A stretch of DNA of 64,000 nucleotides from Candidatus Tokpelaia hoelldoblerii (GCA_002005325.1 CP017315.1:496001-560000), one strand, 5' to 3'; positions 32,912 through 41,584 are shown, counted from the first letter of the stretch. Notes: generated from the letters alone by a model not told the origin. Made by a program: numbers and translations.

Positions 32912-33160
32912 TTACTTTACAACGTAAGGCAGAAGGCCGAGAAAACGGGCACGCTTGATGGCGCGGGCGAGTTCACGCTGTTTCTTCTGGCTCACTGCTG
33001 TAATGCGTGAGGGCACAATCTTGCCGCGCTCGGAAATGTAACGCTGCAGAAGCTTGATGTCCTTGTAATCAATCTTCGGCGCGTTCGGACCGGTAAACGG
33101 GCAGGTCTTGCGGCGGCGGTGGAAAGGACGGCGGGTCGGAATCTGATTAATGTCAACCAT
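32912..33160 (-). CDS. rpsR: Small ribosomal subunit protein bS18
   Basis: An 82-residue bS18, which binds the platform of the 30S subunit together with bS6. The core is typical: PFHRRRKTCPFTG, IDYKDIKLLQRYISERGKIVPSRITAVSQKKQRELARAIKRARFLGLLPYV. Its ATG overlaps the rpsF stop codon (TAATG), so the two partners are translated in a coupled way. Confidence 0.97.
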   Translation of the reverse strand: MVDINQIPTRRPFHRRRKTCPFTGPNAPKIDYKDIKLLQRYISERGKIVPSRITAVSQKKQRELARAIKRARFLGLLPYVVK

Positions 33161-33570
33161 TATTCTTCTCCTTCATCAGGGGTTTCATCACGCGGGCGGC
33201 GCGGGCGGCGCGGACGGTCTTCATCCTTGCCGAAACGCTCGTCGCGGTCGCGGCGCGACATCATGGCCGACGGGCCTTCCTCATGGGCTTCAACCCGTGT
33301 GGTGAGAAAACGCAGCACATCTTCATTGATGCGCATCTGGCGTTCCATCTCCGCAACCGCGGCAGACGGCGCGTCAATGTTCATCAGCGCGTAATAAGCC
33401 TTGCGGTTCTTGCGGATGCGATAGGTGAGGGGACGCAGGCCCCAGCTTTCAATACGCCCGACTTTACCGCCATTGGCTTCCAGAATACCCTTGTATTGTT
33501 CTACAAGCTGGTCAACCTGCTGCGGTGTCATATCCTGCCGGGCAAGGAACACGTGTTCATAAAGAGCCAT
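33160..33570 (-). CDS. rpsF: Small ribosomal subunit protein bS6
   Basis: A 136-residue bS6. The conserved ferredoxin-like core spans residues 1-95: YEHVFLARQDMTPQQVDQL, GRIESWGLRPLTYRIRKNRKAYYALMNIDA and the end of the fold at LRFLTTRVEAHEEGPS. The C-terminal 35 residues are charged and Arg/Asp/Glu-rich (RRDRDERFGKDEDRPRRPRRPRDE), as often seen in this order. First gene of the operon rpsF-rpsR-rplI. I did not find a convincing S6:S18 autoregulatory leader motif upstream. Confidence 0.97.
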   Translation of the reverse strand: MALYEHVFLARQDMTPQQVDQLVEQYKGILEANGGKVGRIESWGLRPLTYRIRKNRKAYYALMNIDAPSAAVAEMERQMRINEDVLRFLTTRVEAHEEGPSAMMSRRDRDERFGKDEDRPRRPRRPRDETPDEGEE

Positions 33571-33911
33571 TGCTCTGCCTTTCTTCTGTTATTGCCCTGG
33601 TCATTCAGCGCCAAGCCTCTGCGACTTCTCTCATTTCCCGTAAAAAGGGGGAAGAAAGGACGCGTTACCTTGAAGACATTCGAGAGCGGAGACACGGGAG
33701 GCTGGAAACATTGATGTTTCCGTAATGGTTTGACCAACCCTCCGTTCAGCCCCCAGCCAAATGACGGGCAGACCGGCGCTTCTTACAGGTTTTTTATCCA
33801 TTATGCAACTGTTTTATTGCATGAAGGGGGATATCCGTTTGTTGCGACCGGCTGATTCGTGCGCTAAGGTGAGGGGCCGTCGGGGCATGGGCAGAACGGA
33901 GGACACGAATC

Positions 33912-34250
33912 ATGAAGAAAATTGAAGCCATTATCAAGCCTTTCAAACTTGATGACGTCAAGGAGGCGCTTCAGGAGGCCGGCCTGCAGGGAATTACGGT
34001 GATTGAAGCCAAAGGGTTCGGCCGTCAGAAAGGCCATACCGAACTTTACCGCGGTGCCGAATATGTGGTTGATTTTCTGCCCAAGATCAAGATTGAGGTT
34101 GTTGTCGCTGACGAGATGGTTGAAACGGTGGTTGAGGCCATCTGCAAGGCGGCGCAGACAGGACGTATCGGGGACGGCAAGATTTTTGTTCTGCCGGTGG
34201 AGGAAGCGCTCCGTATCCGCACTGGTGAAACCGGTAATGAGGCAATCTGA
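33912..34250 (+). CDS. glnB: Nitrogen regulatory protein PII (GlnB)
   Basis: PII integrates nitrogen and carbon signals by binding ATP/ADP and 2-oxoglutarate and by uridylylation, and controls GS adenylylation and NtrB. The 112-residue protein has the T-loop with target Tyr51 (HTELYRGAEYVVDFLPK) and the C-terminal signature TGRIGDGKIFVLPVEEALRIRTGE. Placement directly before glnA identifies it as GlnB rather than GlnK, which pairs with amtB. AGAACGGAGGACACGAATC gives a strong GGAGG ribosome site. I saw no sigma-54 promoter upstream. Confidence 0.95.
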   Translation: MKKIEAIIKPFKLDDVKEALQEAGLQGITVIEAKGFGRQKGHTELYRGAEYVVDFLPKIKIEVVVADEMVETVVEAICKAAQTGRIGDGKIFVLPVEEALRIRTGETGNEAI

Positions 34251-34316
34251 TACCGGCGCTTTTATCATAATCCATATTTCTTTATCAATTTAGCTGTTTT
34301 ACAGGATTGAAAGCGG

Positions 34317-34345
34317 TTGTTTTTGCGGCTTCCGTGCAATAATAC
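34317..34345 (+). promoter_or_regulatory. Candidate sigma-70 promoter for glnA
   Basis: TTGTTT, 17-base spacer, TAATAC in the glnB-glnA spacer, about 70 bases before the glnA start. CTGTG-N5-CACAG, an inverted repeat at 34357-34371 just downstream, may be an operator. It would let glnA be expressed apart from glnB. Confidence 0.5.
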
Positions 34346-34416
34346 AACCGTATGGGCTGTGTCAGGCACAGTTGATGGCCCAGATTTCCATTCTGCCATT
34401 TCAAAAGGAAAAACGG

Positions 34417-35826
34417 ATGACAACAGCACAGGATATTCTCAGGCAGATCAAAGATAATGATGTTCGTTTTGTTGACCTGCGTTTTACTGACCCCAGGGGT
34501 AAACTGCACCATGTCACCATGGATGCGGGAATGGCCGATGAAGACATGTTTGCCGATGGCGTCATGTTTGACGGTTCGTCCATCGCCGGCTGGAAGGCGA
34601 TCAATGAATCCGACATGGTGCTGATGCCGGTGCCGGAAACGGCTCATATGGATCCGTTTTTTGCGCAAAATACGCTGATTATCCTGTGTAATGTCCATGA
34701 ACCGGCCTCGGGTGAAGCCTATAGCCGTGACCCGCGTTCCATTGCGCAGAAGTGCGAAACCTATATGAAGTCGCTCGGCATTGGCGATACGGTCTATGTC
34801 GGGCCGGAGGCGGAATTTTTTGTTTTTGATGATGTCCGTTTCAGAACCGAACCCTATAACAGCGGTTTCCGGCTTGATTCCGCCGAGTTGCCGAGCAATG
34901 ACGATACAGGCTATGAAACCGGCAACCTTGCCCACCGCCCGCGTATGCAGGGCGGATATCTTCCGGTTCCGCCGCTGGACTGCTTGCAGGATATGCGCTC
35001 GGAAATGCTTTCCACATTGAGCGCAATGGGAGTTGCGGTTGAAAAACATCACCATGAGGTCGCCGCTGCCCAGCACGAGCTTGGCATCAGGTTTGACACG
35101 CTGGTGCGTGAAGCTGACAAAATGCAGACTTTCAAATATGCGGTGCAGCAGGTTGCCAATGCCTATGGCAAGACTGTAACCTTTATGCCCAAGCCGGTTT
35201 ATGGAGAAAGCGGTTCGGGTATGCATGTGCATCTTTCCATCTGGAAAGCGGGCAAACCGGTTTTCGCCGGCAATGATTATGCCGGTCTGTCGGAAACGTG
35301 CCTGTATTTTATCGGCGGCATTATCAAGCATGCCAAAGCCCTGAATGCTTTCACCAATCCGTCAACCAATTCTTACAAGCGGCTGGTGCCCGGGTTTGAA
35401 GCGCCGGTTCTGCTCGCCTATTCAGCGCGCAATCGTTCAGCGTCCTGCCGTATTCCATTCGGGTCTTCACCGGCGGCGAAACGGGTGGAAGTGCGTTTCC
35501 CCGACCCGTCCGCCAATCCGTATCTGGCCTTTTCGGCGCTGGCGATGGCCGGGCTTGACGGTATTAAAAACAAAATCCATCCCGGCCAGCCGATGGACAA
35601 GGATTTGTATGATCTGCCGCCGAAAGAGCTGGAGCGGATTCCGACTGTCAGCGCCAGCCTGCGCGAAGCGCTGGAAGCGCTTGACAGGGACCGCGCGTTT
35701 TTGAAAGCCGGCGGGGTATTTGATGACGGGATGATCAATGCTTTTATTGCGTTGAAGATGCAGGAAATCCGGCGCTATGAGATGACACCGCATCCGGTGG
35801 AATTTGATATGTATTATTCAGTTTAA
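34417..35826 (+). CDS. glnA: Type I glutamine synthetase
   Basis: Condenses ammonia and glutamate to glutamine with ATP; the main assimilation step for ammonia, including that made by the urease encoded 2 kb away. The 469-residue subunit has the N-terminal beta-grasp (VRFVDLRFTDPRGKLHHVT), MFDGSSIAGW, the Mg-binding region (GPEAEFFVFDD), HHEVAAAQHELG, the glutamate-binding loop (NPSTNSYKRLVPGFEAPV), and the adenylylation Tyr at about position 398 in KDLYDLPPKE. I choose the ATG at 34417, which has AAAAGGAAAAACGG upstream. Activity is expected to be controlled through GlnB and GlnE. Confidence 0.96.
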   Translation: MTTAQDILRQIKDNDVRFVDLRFTDPRGKLHHVTMDAGMADEDMFADGVMFDGSSIAGWKAINESDMVLMPVPETAHMDPFFAQNTLIILCNVHEPASGEAYSRDPRSIAQKCETYMKSLGIGDTVYVGPEAEFFVFDDVRFRTEPYNSGFRLDSAELPSNDDTGYETGNLAHRPRMQGGYLPVPPLDCLQDMRSEMLSTLSAMGVAVEKHHHEVAAAQHELGIRFDTLVREADKMQTFKYAVQQVANAYGKTVTFMPKPVYGESGSGMHVHLSIWKAGKPVFAGNDYAGLSETCLYFIGGIIKHAKALNAFTNPSTNSYKRLVPGFEAPVLLAYSARNRSASCRIPFGSSPAAKRVEVRFPDPSANPYLAFSALAMAGLDGIKNKIHPGQPMDKDLYDLPPKELERIPTVSASLREALEALDRDRAFLKAGGVFDDGMINAFIALKMQEIRRYEMTPHPVEFDMYYSV

Positions 35827-35840
35827 AGTAAGGAGACGGA

Positions 35841-36386
35841 ATGCATTTTTTAAAACGGCTGGCTGTTTTGGTATTGATTTTGACAGGGAGCGTCAGTCCG
35901 GGTTTTGCCCGTCAGGCCAATGAGGTGGAACTGAAAATGCTGGATGAGACAGTGCGGATTTTTCAGTATGCCACAGAAAAGGCTGATGCGAGTATGCTTG
36001 CCGGCCAGATGCTGTCGCCGCGGTTGATACAGGAAATGGCCAGAATGGAAGGCATCGGTGAAGAAGCTGTTGTACGCAATACACGCCAGCAAATCGCTGT
36101 TACCGCCGGGATATATCAATTTTCCCGTTGTGATATTCTGCTTGATGAAAGGACAGGCGGGGAGCTTGTCGACGGCAGCCCTTATTTTATCATCCCTATG
36201 GAATCTGTGCTGAAAATACAAGCGGGGCAGAAAGTGTGGATAAAGTCGGATATAGCCGCCGTTTTTGACAGGGACAGATGGTATATCGTGACCGGAGGCG
36301 TTGTGCACAGGCTTTATATCGAAAAGGCTTATCCGGGTTTGGAAAAGGCTTCTTTCCGTGAGCCTGAAGTCATCCGGGTCAATTAA
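35841..36386 (+). CDS. Secreted protein, tandem paralogue A, unknown function
   Basis: Not recognised. A 181-residue protein with a clear signal peptide (MHFLKRLAVLVLILTGSVSP, cleavage near GFA-RQ at about residue 24). The mature part looks alpha/beta: a helix beginning NEVELKMLDETVRIFQYATEK, a middle helical region, then strands IYQFSRCDILLDE, SPYFIIPMESVL and WYIVTGG, ending IEKAYPGLEKASFREP. It has a single cysteine and no enzyme motif. It begins 14 bases after glnA, with AAGGAGACGGA upstream, so it should be co-transcribed. The next gene is a diverged copy, with shared YATEK/TATEK, GEEAxV, SPYFI and KAYPGL segments. Confidence 0.75.
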   Translation: MHFLKRLAVLVLILTGSVSPGFARQANEVELKMLDETVRIFQYATEKADASMLAGQMLSPRLIQEMARMEGIGEEAVVRNTRQQIAVTAGIYQFSRCDILLDERTGGELVDGSPYFIIPMESVLKIQAGQKVWIKSDIAAVFDRDRWYIVTGGVVHRLYIEKAYPGLEKASFREPEVIRVN

Positions 36387-36411
36387 CAGCTTTTTGAGAG
36401 GAACCGAGAGG

Positions 36412-36972
36412 ATGTCTTTTATAAAAATATGCAGCGTTGCTGCGATTGTTCTGGCGGGGAGTATCAGTTTTGCTGCTGCCCGGGAGGCGACAGAGGCAGA
36501 AATGAAAATGCTGGGTGAGGCGGTGCAGGTCTATAAAACCGCGACAGAAAAAGGTGATGTTGACGGTGTTCTGGCTAAAGCCATGTCGGCCAGAATGTTT
36601 ACGGAGACGGCTGCGTTCAGCAAGACCTTCGGTGAAGAAGCCACGGTGGAAGACCTGCGCGCTCAAACCCGTGATGTGCTTGTGCAGATGTCAAAACATA
36701 TCGTAATCAGCGATGTTGATATCGTGCTGGAAAAAGCACAGGCCCGGGAACTGGATGATGGCACACCTTATTTTATCATGCCTTATGCCTATACTGTGAA
36801 GTCCGGCACGCAGAAGAAGAGAATTTCTCAGGATATGATTGCGGTTCTGGATGACGGGCAATGGTATCTGATAACTGTGTCAAACCCCCGGCAGAAAGCC
36901 GTGCTTGGCAAAGCCTATCCCGGTCTGGACAAGCTGGGCATTAAAAAGCCGCTGGTGACACCGGCGGATTAG
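36412..36972 (+). CDS. Secreted protein, tandem paralogue B, unknown function
   Basis: A 186-residue protein that copies the plan of the gene before it. Signal peptide MSFIKICSVAAIVLAGSISF with cleavage near AAA-RE (residue about 23). Shared blocks: EAEMKMLGEAVQVYKTATEKGD, FGEEATVEDLRAQTRD, VDIVLEKAQARELDDGTPYFIMP, DDGQWYLITV and GKAYPGLDKLGIKKP. I estimate roughly one third identity between the copies. GAGAGGAACCGAGAGG lies upstream of the ATG at 36412, 25 bases after copy A. Position after glnA may point to a nitrogen-related or envelope role, but this is only context. A terminator follows at 37029. Confidence 0.75.
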   Translation: MSFIKICSVAAIVLAGSISFAAAREATEAEMKMLGEAVQVYKTATEKGDVDGVLAKAMSARMFTETAAFSKTFGEEATVEDLRAQTRDVLVQMSKHIVISDVDIVLEKAQARELDDGTPYFIMPYAYTVKSGTQKKRISQDMIAVLDDGQWYLITVSNPRQKAVLGKAYPGLDKLGIKKPLVTPAD

Positions 36973-37028
36973 AAGCAGCCTGCATGGCGGACATCATATT
37001 TTTATAAGCTTCTGCAAGAAAAACAAGG

Positions 37029-37068
37029 CAATACCCGTTATGGCGTGAGCCAAAACGGGTATTGTTTT
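37029..37068. terminator. Bidirectional terminator
   Basis: CAATACCCGTT pairs with AACGGGTATTG, with an inner TGGC/GCCA helix and a GTGA loop, followed by TTTTAT; an A-rich stretch lies on the other side. It separates the glnBA unit from the converging ohr gene. Confidence 0.85.
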
Positions 37069-37073
37069 ATCTG

Positions 37074-37502
37074 TCAGACAACTTCAATTTTCACATCAAC
37101 ATTGCCGCGGGTGGCATGGGAATAAGGGCACATATCGTTGTGCGCACTCATAGCGACTTTTTCAGCCTGTGCTTTGTCAAGCCCGTCAAGATGGACAGAA
37201 AGCGTGACCGCCAGTTGAAAGCCGCCTTCCTTGCGCGGGCCGATGCTTACTTCCGCTGTGACAGAGGTTTCCGGCCCGGCTTTCAGGCCGGATTTTTGTG
37301 CGACAGCGCGGCAGGCTGATTCAAAGCAGGCGGCATAACCACAGGCAAACAGTGTTTCAGGGTTTGCGCCAACCTCACCCGGGCCGCCCATGGCTTTGGG
37401 CATGACAAGCGGCAGATCAACCGCGCCATCTTCTGAATGCACGCGTCCTGTACGGCCGCCTTTGGCTTGTGCTTTGGTGGTGTAAACGATTTTTTCGAGC
37501 AT
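37074..37502 (-). CDS. ohr: Organic hydroperoxide resistance protein Ohr
   Basis: A 142-residue thiol peroxidase of the OsmC/Ohr family that reduces organic and fatty-acid hydroperoxides using lipoylated partners. The two catalytic cysteines are Cys59 (GYAACFESA) and Cys125 (NDMCPYSHATRGN). KAMGGPGEVGANPETLFACG is the family's active-site region. The ATG at 37502 has GCAGGAAAACC upstream; the longer open frame to 37682 is not convincing. It is divergent from the urease operon across a 303-base spacer that contains a quasi-palindrome (GCAGCAGCTGTTGC, about 37566), a possible operator. No ohrR gene is visible nearby. Confidence 0.93.
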   Translation of the reverse strand: MLEKIVYTTKAQAKGGRTGRVHSEDGAVDLPLVMPKAMGGPGEVGANPETLFACGYAACFESACRAVAQKSGLKAGPETSVTAEVSIGPRKEGGFQLAVTLSVHLDGLDKAQAEKVAMSAHNDMCPYSHATRGNVDVKIEVV

Positions 37503-37805
37503 GGTTTTCCTGCCTTTCACAAAAGTTATTTTATTAAAGTCGCTTGCAGGGTGCAAAGTGACAGCAGCAGCTGTTGCTTTTTTACATTTGTGCATGCAAA
37601 CCCCTGGCTGCAGGCAATGATAGCACAGATTCGGCTTGCCGGATGCAGAACAGCCGAAATTAAATTTTTTACAATTTCTCACAGGATATTGGTTAAAAAA
37701 GTGTTCTATAACAAAAAAGTGTAATGATTTTTCATGAAAAGTTTGCTAACTTTTTTGCCGCACCTCCCGTGGAGGCGGTGCGATCGGAAATGTCTTTTAA
37801 ACCCT

Positions 37806-38633
37806 ATGGAAAATCAGAATAACCTAATTCCTCCTGCTATGCAGCGTATGGACGGCAGAGCTGTTGTGTCGGTATGTCACCGTGATGATCAAACTGGCCT
37901 TGAACGGCTTTTTCAGCAAGGAGCAGCCAAGCTGCTTTTTCCGCAAGGCAGCGGGAATCAGTTTGAAATTGTGATGATCAATACAGCTGGCGGGATGACC
38001 GGCGGTGACAGTCTGGAATGGGAGATTACATCTGGAGCCAACACGTCTGTTGTTGTGACGACTCAGGCAGCGGAGAAAATTTACCGTGCGCTTGATGACA
38101 CTCTGGCACAGATAAAAGTTCACCTTCGGGTTGAAGAGAAAGCACGGCTTTGCTGGTTGCCGCAGGAAACGATTTTGTTTGACTGCTCAGCCTGCATGCG
38201 GCGGCTGGAAGTGGATATGGCTGAGGATGCGGAACTGCTGCTGTGTGAGACAACTGTTTTGGGGCGGCAGGTGATGGGCGAGAAAATAACCCGGGCTGTG
38301 TTTCGTGATAACTGGGTTGTCCGGCGCAACAATCAGATCATCCATGCCGAGGCGCTGCATCTTGGGCCTGATGTTGAAAAGGAAATGATAGCTGCGGCCT
38401 TGCTGAATGGTTGCGGCGCTATGGCGAGCGTGTTGCTGGTTGCCTCTGACTGTGAGCGTTTTCTGAGCAGGGCGCGCGAGATTATCGGCCCGGGTGGCGG
38501 CATATCTTCATGGGAAGGCAAACTTCTGGCGCGGTTGTTCGACAGGGATGGATATTCGCTGCGCAAGCGGCTGGTTGCGCTGATTCAGCTGTTGAACGGC
38601 GTAGGAGGGACACCTGAAATTTGGTCAATTTAA
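37806..38633 (+). CDS. ureD: Urease accessory protein UreD
   Basis: Scaffold of the UreDFG complex that loads nickel into apo-urease. The 275-residue protein (from MENQNN at 37806) has QQGAAKLLFP, the signature INTAGGMTGGDSLEWEI, and QAAEKIYRAL; late motifs include LPQETILFDCSACMRRLEVDM and LLLCETTVLGRQVMGE. The frame is open upstream to 37734 but the extra residues look non-coding; the chosen start has no clear ribosome site, so it is somewhat uncertain. First gene of ureD-A-J-B-C-E-F-G. A possible -10 TATAAC lies near 37706. Confidence 0.9.
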   Translation: MENQNNLIPPAMQRMDGRAVVSVCHRDDQTGLERLFQQGAAKLLFPQGSGNQFEIVMINTAGGMTGGDSLEWEITSGANTSVVVTTQAAEKIYRALDDTLAQIKVHLRVEEKARLCWLPQETILFDCSACMRRLEVDMAEDAELLLCETTVLGRQVMGEKITRAVFRDNWVVRRNNQIIHAEALHLGPDVEKEMIAAALLNGCGAMASVLLVASDCERFLSRAREIIGPGGGISSWEGKLLARLFDRDGYSLRKRLVALIQLLNGVGGTPEIWSI

Positions 38634-38650
38634 GATGGATAGGGATATTT

Positions 38651-38953
38651 ATGCATTTGACACCGAGAGAAAAAGACAAATTGCTGATTGCGACAGCAGC
38701 AATGGTAGCACGGCGGCGGCTGGAACGTGGCGTGCTGCTCAATCATCCTGAAACGATTGCCCTGATTACAGACTTTGTCGTGGAAGGCGCCCGCGAAGGG
38801 CGTTCTGTCGCAGATTTGATGGAAGAAGGCGCGCATGTCCTGATCCGTAATCAGGTTATGGAAGGCGTGGCTGACATGATTGACAACGTGCAGGTTGAGG
38901 CGACGTTTCCGGATGGAACCAAGCTTGTTACCGTGCACAAACCTATTCGTTAA
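38651..38953 (+). CDS. ureA: Urease gamma subunit UreA
   Basis: The smallest structural subunit of urease, 100 residues. It contains MHLTPREKDKLLIATAAMVARRRLERG, then NHPETIALITDFVVEGAREGRSVADLMEEG and IDNVQVEATFPDGTKLVTVHKPI, all typical. I start at the ATG at 38651, with AGGG upstream, rather than the in-frame start 30 bases earlier inside the spacer. The separate gamma and beta genes differ from the fused subunit of Helicobacter. Confidence 0.96.
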   Translation: MHLTPREKDKLLIATAAMVARRRLERGVLLNHPETIALITDFVVEGAREGRSVADLMEEGAHVLIRNQVMEGVADMIDNVQVEATFPDGTKLVTVHKPIR

Positions 38954-38972
38954 TTTAAAAAGGAATACGAAA

Positions 38973-39557
38973 ATGAAAACAATATCCAGAACCTGTTTCT
39001 TTGCCGCAGCTGCGTTTTTCGCCGGCATACAATCGGCATTTGCCCATATCGGGGTGACAGAACACGGTTCCTTTATCAGCGGCTTTTCCCATCCGTTTGG
39101 CGGCGCGGATCATATTCTTGTCATGGTGGCGGTCGGTTTGTGGGCGTCACAACTGGGCGGCAAGGCAATCTGGGCTGTTCCGGCCGCATTTGTTCTCGCT
39201 ATGGGAGCGGGCTTTGTTCTGGCTCTCAATGGAATACATGTGCCGTTTGTTGAACCGGCTATTCTGGCTTCGGTTGTTGCAATCGGTCTGCTGGCGGCTA
39301 TGGCGCTGCGTTTGCCGACAGGGGTGGCCATGGCTATTGTTGCCGCGTTTGCTGTCTTCCATGGTCACGCTCATGGTTCTGAACTTGGCATTGCCGGTGC
39401 AGCCGGTTATGGCCTCGGCTTTGCGCTGGCGACGGTTATTCTCCATGTCATCGGTATTGCTATCGGCCTTGCCCCGCGCATGATCGGCCACAGGGTGACA
39501 CGGATCGGTGGCGTTGTAACGGCGCTTGCAGGCCTTTATCTTGCATTCGGCGCATGA
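38973..39557 (+). CDS. ureJ: HupE/UreJ-type nickel (or cobalt) permease
   Basis: A 194-residue inner-membrane metal permease placed inside the urease operon, likely to supply nickel to the enzyme. It has a signal-like first segment (MKTISRTCFFAAAAFFAGIQSAFA), then six hydrophobic helices. The family metal motif HPFGGADHILVMVAVGLWA is complete, and a second histidine group lies in VFHGHAHGSELG. AAAAAGGAATACG lies upstream of the ATG at 38973. Insertion between ureA and ureB is the arrangement seen in several Hyphomicrobiales, for example Brucella and Rhizobium species with ureJ, as I recall. Confidence 0.92.
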   Translation: MKTISRTCFFAAAAFFAGIQSAFAHIGVTEHGSFISGFSHPFGGADHILVMVAVGLWASQLGGKAIWAVPAAFVLAMGAGFVLALNGIHVPFVEPAILASVVAIGLLAAMALRLPTGVAMAIVAAFAVFHGHAHGSELGIAGAAGYGLGFALATVILHVIGIAIGLAPRMIGHRVTRIGGVVTALAGLYLAFGA

Positions 39558-39566
39558 GGTGATGTG

Positions 39567-39872
39567 ATGATACCAGGTGAAATCATCCCTGCCGAAGGCG
39601 ATATTGTTATGAATGAAGGGCGTGAAAGCATAACGCTCAAGGTTGGAAACAGTGGCGACAGGCCAATACAGGTCGGCTCTCATTATCATTTTTATGAAAC
39701 CAATGCTGCGCTGATTTTTGAACGTGAAACCGCGCGCGGCATGCGGCTGGATATTCCGCCGGGTATGGCTATCCGCTTTGAGCCCGGGCAGGAGCGTGAT
39801 GTATCGCTTGTTCCTCTGGCCGGCTCACGGCAGGTGTTTGGTTTCCGTGGCAAGATTATGGGGGCGCTCTGA
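39567..39872 (+). CDS. ureB: Urease beta subunit UreB
   Basis: A 101-residue structural subunit. It has MIPGEIIPAEGDIVMNEGRE, VGNSGDRPIQVGSHYHFYETN and GMRLDIPPGMAIRFEPGQERDVSLV, the conserved beta-rich core. The ATG at 39567 has GAGGTG seven bases upstream; a GTG just before it is less likely. The stop is two bases before the ureC start. Confidence 0.96.
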   Translation: MIPGEIIPAEGDIVMNEGRESITLKVGNSGDRPIQVGSHYHFYETNAALIFERETARGMRLDIPPGMAIRFEPGQERDVSLVPLAGSRQVFGFRGKIMGAL

Positions 39873-39874
39873 CA

Positions 39875-41584
39875 ATGGCACACACGCTTTCACATGGTGC
39901 CTATGCGCAGATGTTCGGCCCGACGGTGGGAGACCGGGTCCGCCTTGCCGATACCGGGCTTTTTATTGAGGTAGAGCGGGATTATACGCTTTATGGCGAA
40001 GAGGTGAAGTTCGGCGGCGGCAAGGTTATCCGTGACGGAATGGGGCAAAGCCAGCTTTCATGCGCACAGGGTGCGGTTGACACGGTGATCACCAATGCCC
40101 TTGTTGTTGATGTTACGGGGATCTATAAAGCCGATATCGGCCTGAAGGACGGGCTGATTGTCGCTATCGGCAAGGCAGGCAATCCGGATGTGCAGCCCGG
40201 TGTGACGATTATCATCGGGCCGGGAACGGAAATCATTGCCGGTGAGGGTAAAATTCTGACAGCCGGCGGTATTGATACCCATATTCATTTCATCAGTCCG
40301 CAACAGGTGGATGAGGCGCTGAATTCCGGTGTGACAGCTATGTTTGGCGGCGGCACAGGGCCGGCTCATGGTACTCTTGCCACAACCTGTACACCCGGCC
40401 CATGGCATATCACCCGTATGATGCAGGCGGTTGACGCTTTGCCGATGAATATAGGATTTGCCGGCAAGGGCAATGCCTCGCGACCTGATGCTCTGGTTGA
40501 AATGGTTAAGGGCGGCGTCTGTTCGCTGAAACTGCATGAGGACTGGGGCTGCACACCGGCAGCGATTGATAATTGCCTGTCGGTGGCTGATGACTATGAT
40601 GTGCAGGTGATGATTCATACAGATACGCTGAATGAAAGCGGCTTTGTTGAAGACACAGTCGGGGCGTTTCGCGGCCGCACCATTCATGCTTTTCATACAG
40701 AAGGTGCAGGCGGCGGCCATGCGCCGGATATTATCAGGGTATGCGGTTTGCCGCATGTTCTGCCCGCTTCCACCAACCCGACCCGCCCCTATACCAGAAA
40801 TACCATTGCGGAGCATCTTGATATGCTGATGGTCTGTCATCATCTCTCGCAGTCAATCCCGGGTGATATTGCCTTTGCTGAAAGCCGCATCCGCAAGGAA
40901 ACCATTGCGGCTGAAGATATTCTGCATGACATGGGAGCGTTTTCAATTATCTCCTCCGACAGCCAGGCGATGGGACGGGTGGGAGAAGTTATCTTGCGCA
41001 CCTGGCAGAGCGCCGACAAGATGAAAAAACAACGCGGCGCATTGGCGCAGGATCAGGGCGGCGCCGATAATTTCCGCGTGCGGCGCTATATTGCCAAATA
41101 CACCATCAATCCCGCCCTTGCACAAGGCGTGGGGCATCTGATCGGTTCGATTGAAGTGGGCAAGAGGGCTGACCTTGTTTTATGGTCTCCGGCCTTTTTC
41201 GGCGTCAAGCCTGATATGGTTCTGCTTGGCGGCATGATTGCCACCGCCCCGATGGGCGATTCCAATGGTTCTATCCCGACACCGCAACCAATTCATTACC
41301 GTGCGATGTATGGTTCTCTGGGGAAGGCTGTCAGCCGGACAAGTGTTATTTTCACCTCGCAGGCGGCGCTTGATGACGGGCTGGAGGCGACGCTGGGGCT
41401 TGAAAAGAGCCTTGTTGCCGTATCCAACACCCGTGATGTTTCCAAGACATCCATGCGTCTTAATGATGCTCTGCCGCATATTGAAGTTCATCCTGAAACC
41501 TATGAAGTTCATGCGGATGGAGAATTGCTGAGCTGTGAACCGGCAGATGTCCTGCCGATGGCGCAACGCTATTTTCTGTTTTGA
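39875..41584 (+). CDS. ureC: Urease alpha (catalytic) subunit UreC
   Basis: The catalytic subunit, 569 residues, that hydrolyses urea to ammonia and carbamate at a dinuclear nickel site. Metal ligands are visible in GGIDTHIHFISPQ (two His) and in later HTEGAGGGHAPD. The bridging lysine (carbamylated) is in SLKLHEDWG at about residue 219, and the flap cysteine and histidines are in LMVCHHLSQSIPGD (Cys about 321). The length and motifs are those of an active enzyme. Starts two bases after ureB and is followed nine bases later by ureE. Confidence 0.98.
   Translation: MAHTLSHGAYAQMFGPTVGDRVRLADTGLFIEVERDYTLYGEEVKFGGGKVIRDGMGQSQLSCAQGAVDTVITNALVVDVTGIYKADIGLKDGLIVAIGKAGNPDVQPGVTIIIGPGTEIIAGEGKILTAGGIDTHIHFISPQQVDEALNSGVTAMFGGGTGPAHGTLATTCTPGPWHITRMMQAVDALPMNIGFAGKGNASRPDALVEMVKGGVCSLKLHEDWGCTPAAIDNCLSVADDYDVQVMIHTDTLNESGFVEDTVGAFRGRTIHAFHTEGAGGGHAPDIIRVCGLPHVLPASTNPTRPYTRNTIAEHLDMLMVCHHLSQSIPGDIAFAESRIRKETIAAEDILHDMGAFSIISSDSQAMGRVGEVILRTWQSADKMKKQRGALAQDQGGADNFRVRRYIAKYTINPALAQGVGHLIGSIEVGKRADLVLWSPAFFGVKPDMVLLGGMIATAPMGDSNGSIPTPQPIHYRAMYGSLGKAVSRTSVIFTSQAALDDGLEATLGLEKSLVAVSNTRDVSKTSMRLNDALPHIEVHPETYEVHADGELLSCEPADVLPMAQRYFLF

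Noticed and set aside
33571..33760. S6:S18 autoregulatory leader before rpsF
   Set aside because: No hairpin with the expected conserved CCG loop could be drawn with confidence.
33741..33911. NtrC/sigma-54 promoter upstream of glnB
   Set aside because: No TGGCAC-N5-TTGC type element was found.
34285..35331. Open frame of 348 codons opposite glnA
   Set aside because: Antisense shadow of a strongly conserved gene; low-complexity composition rich in Arg and His.
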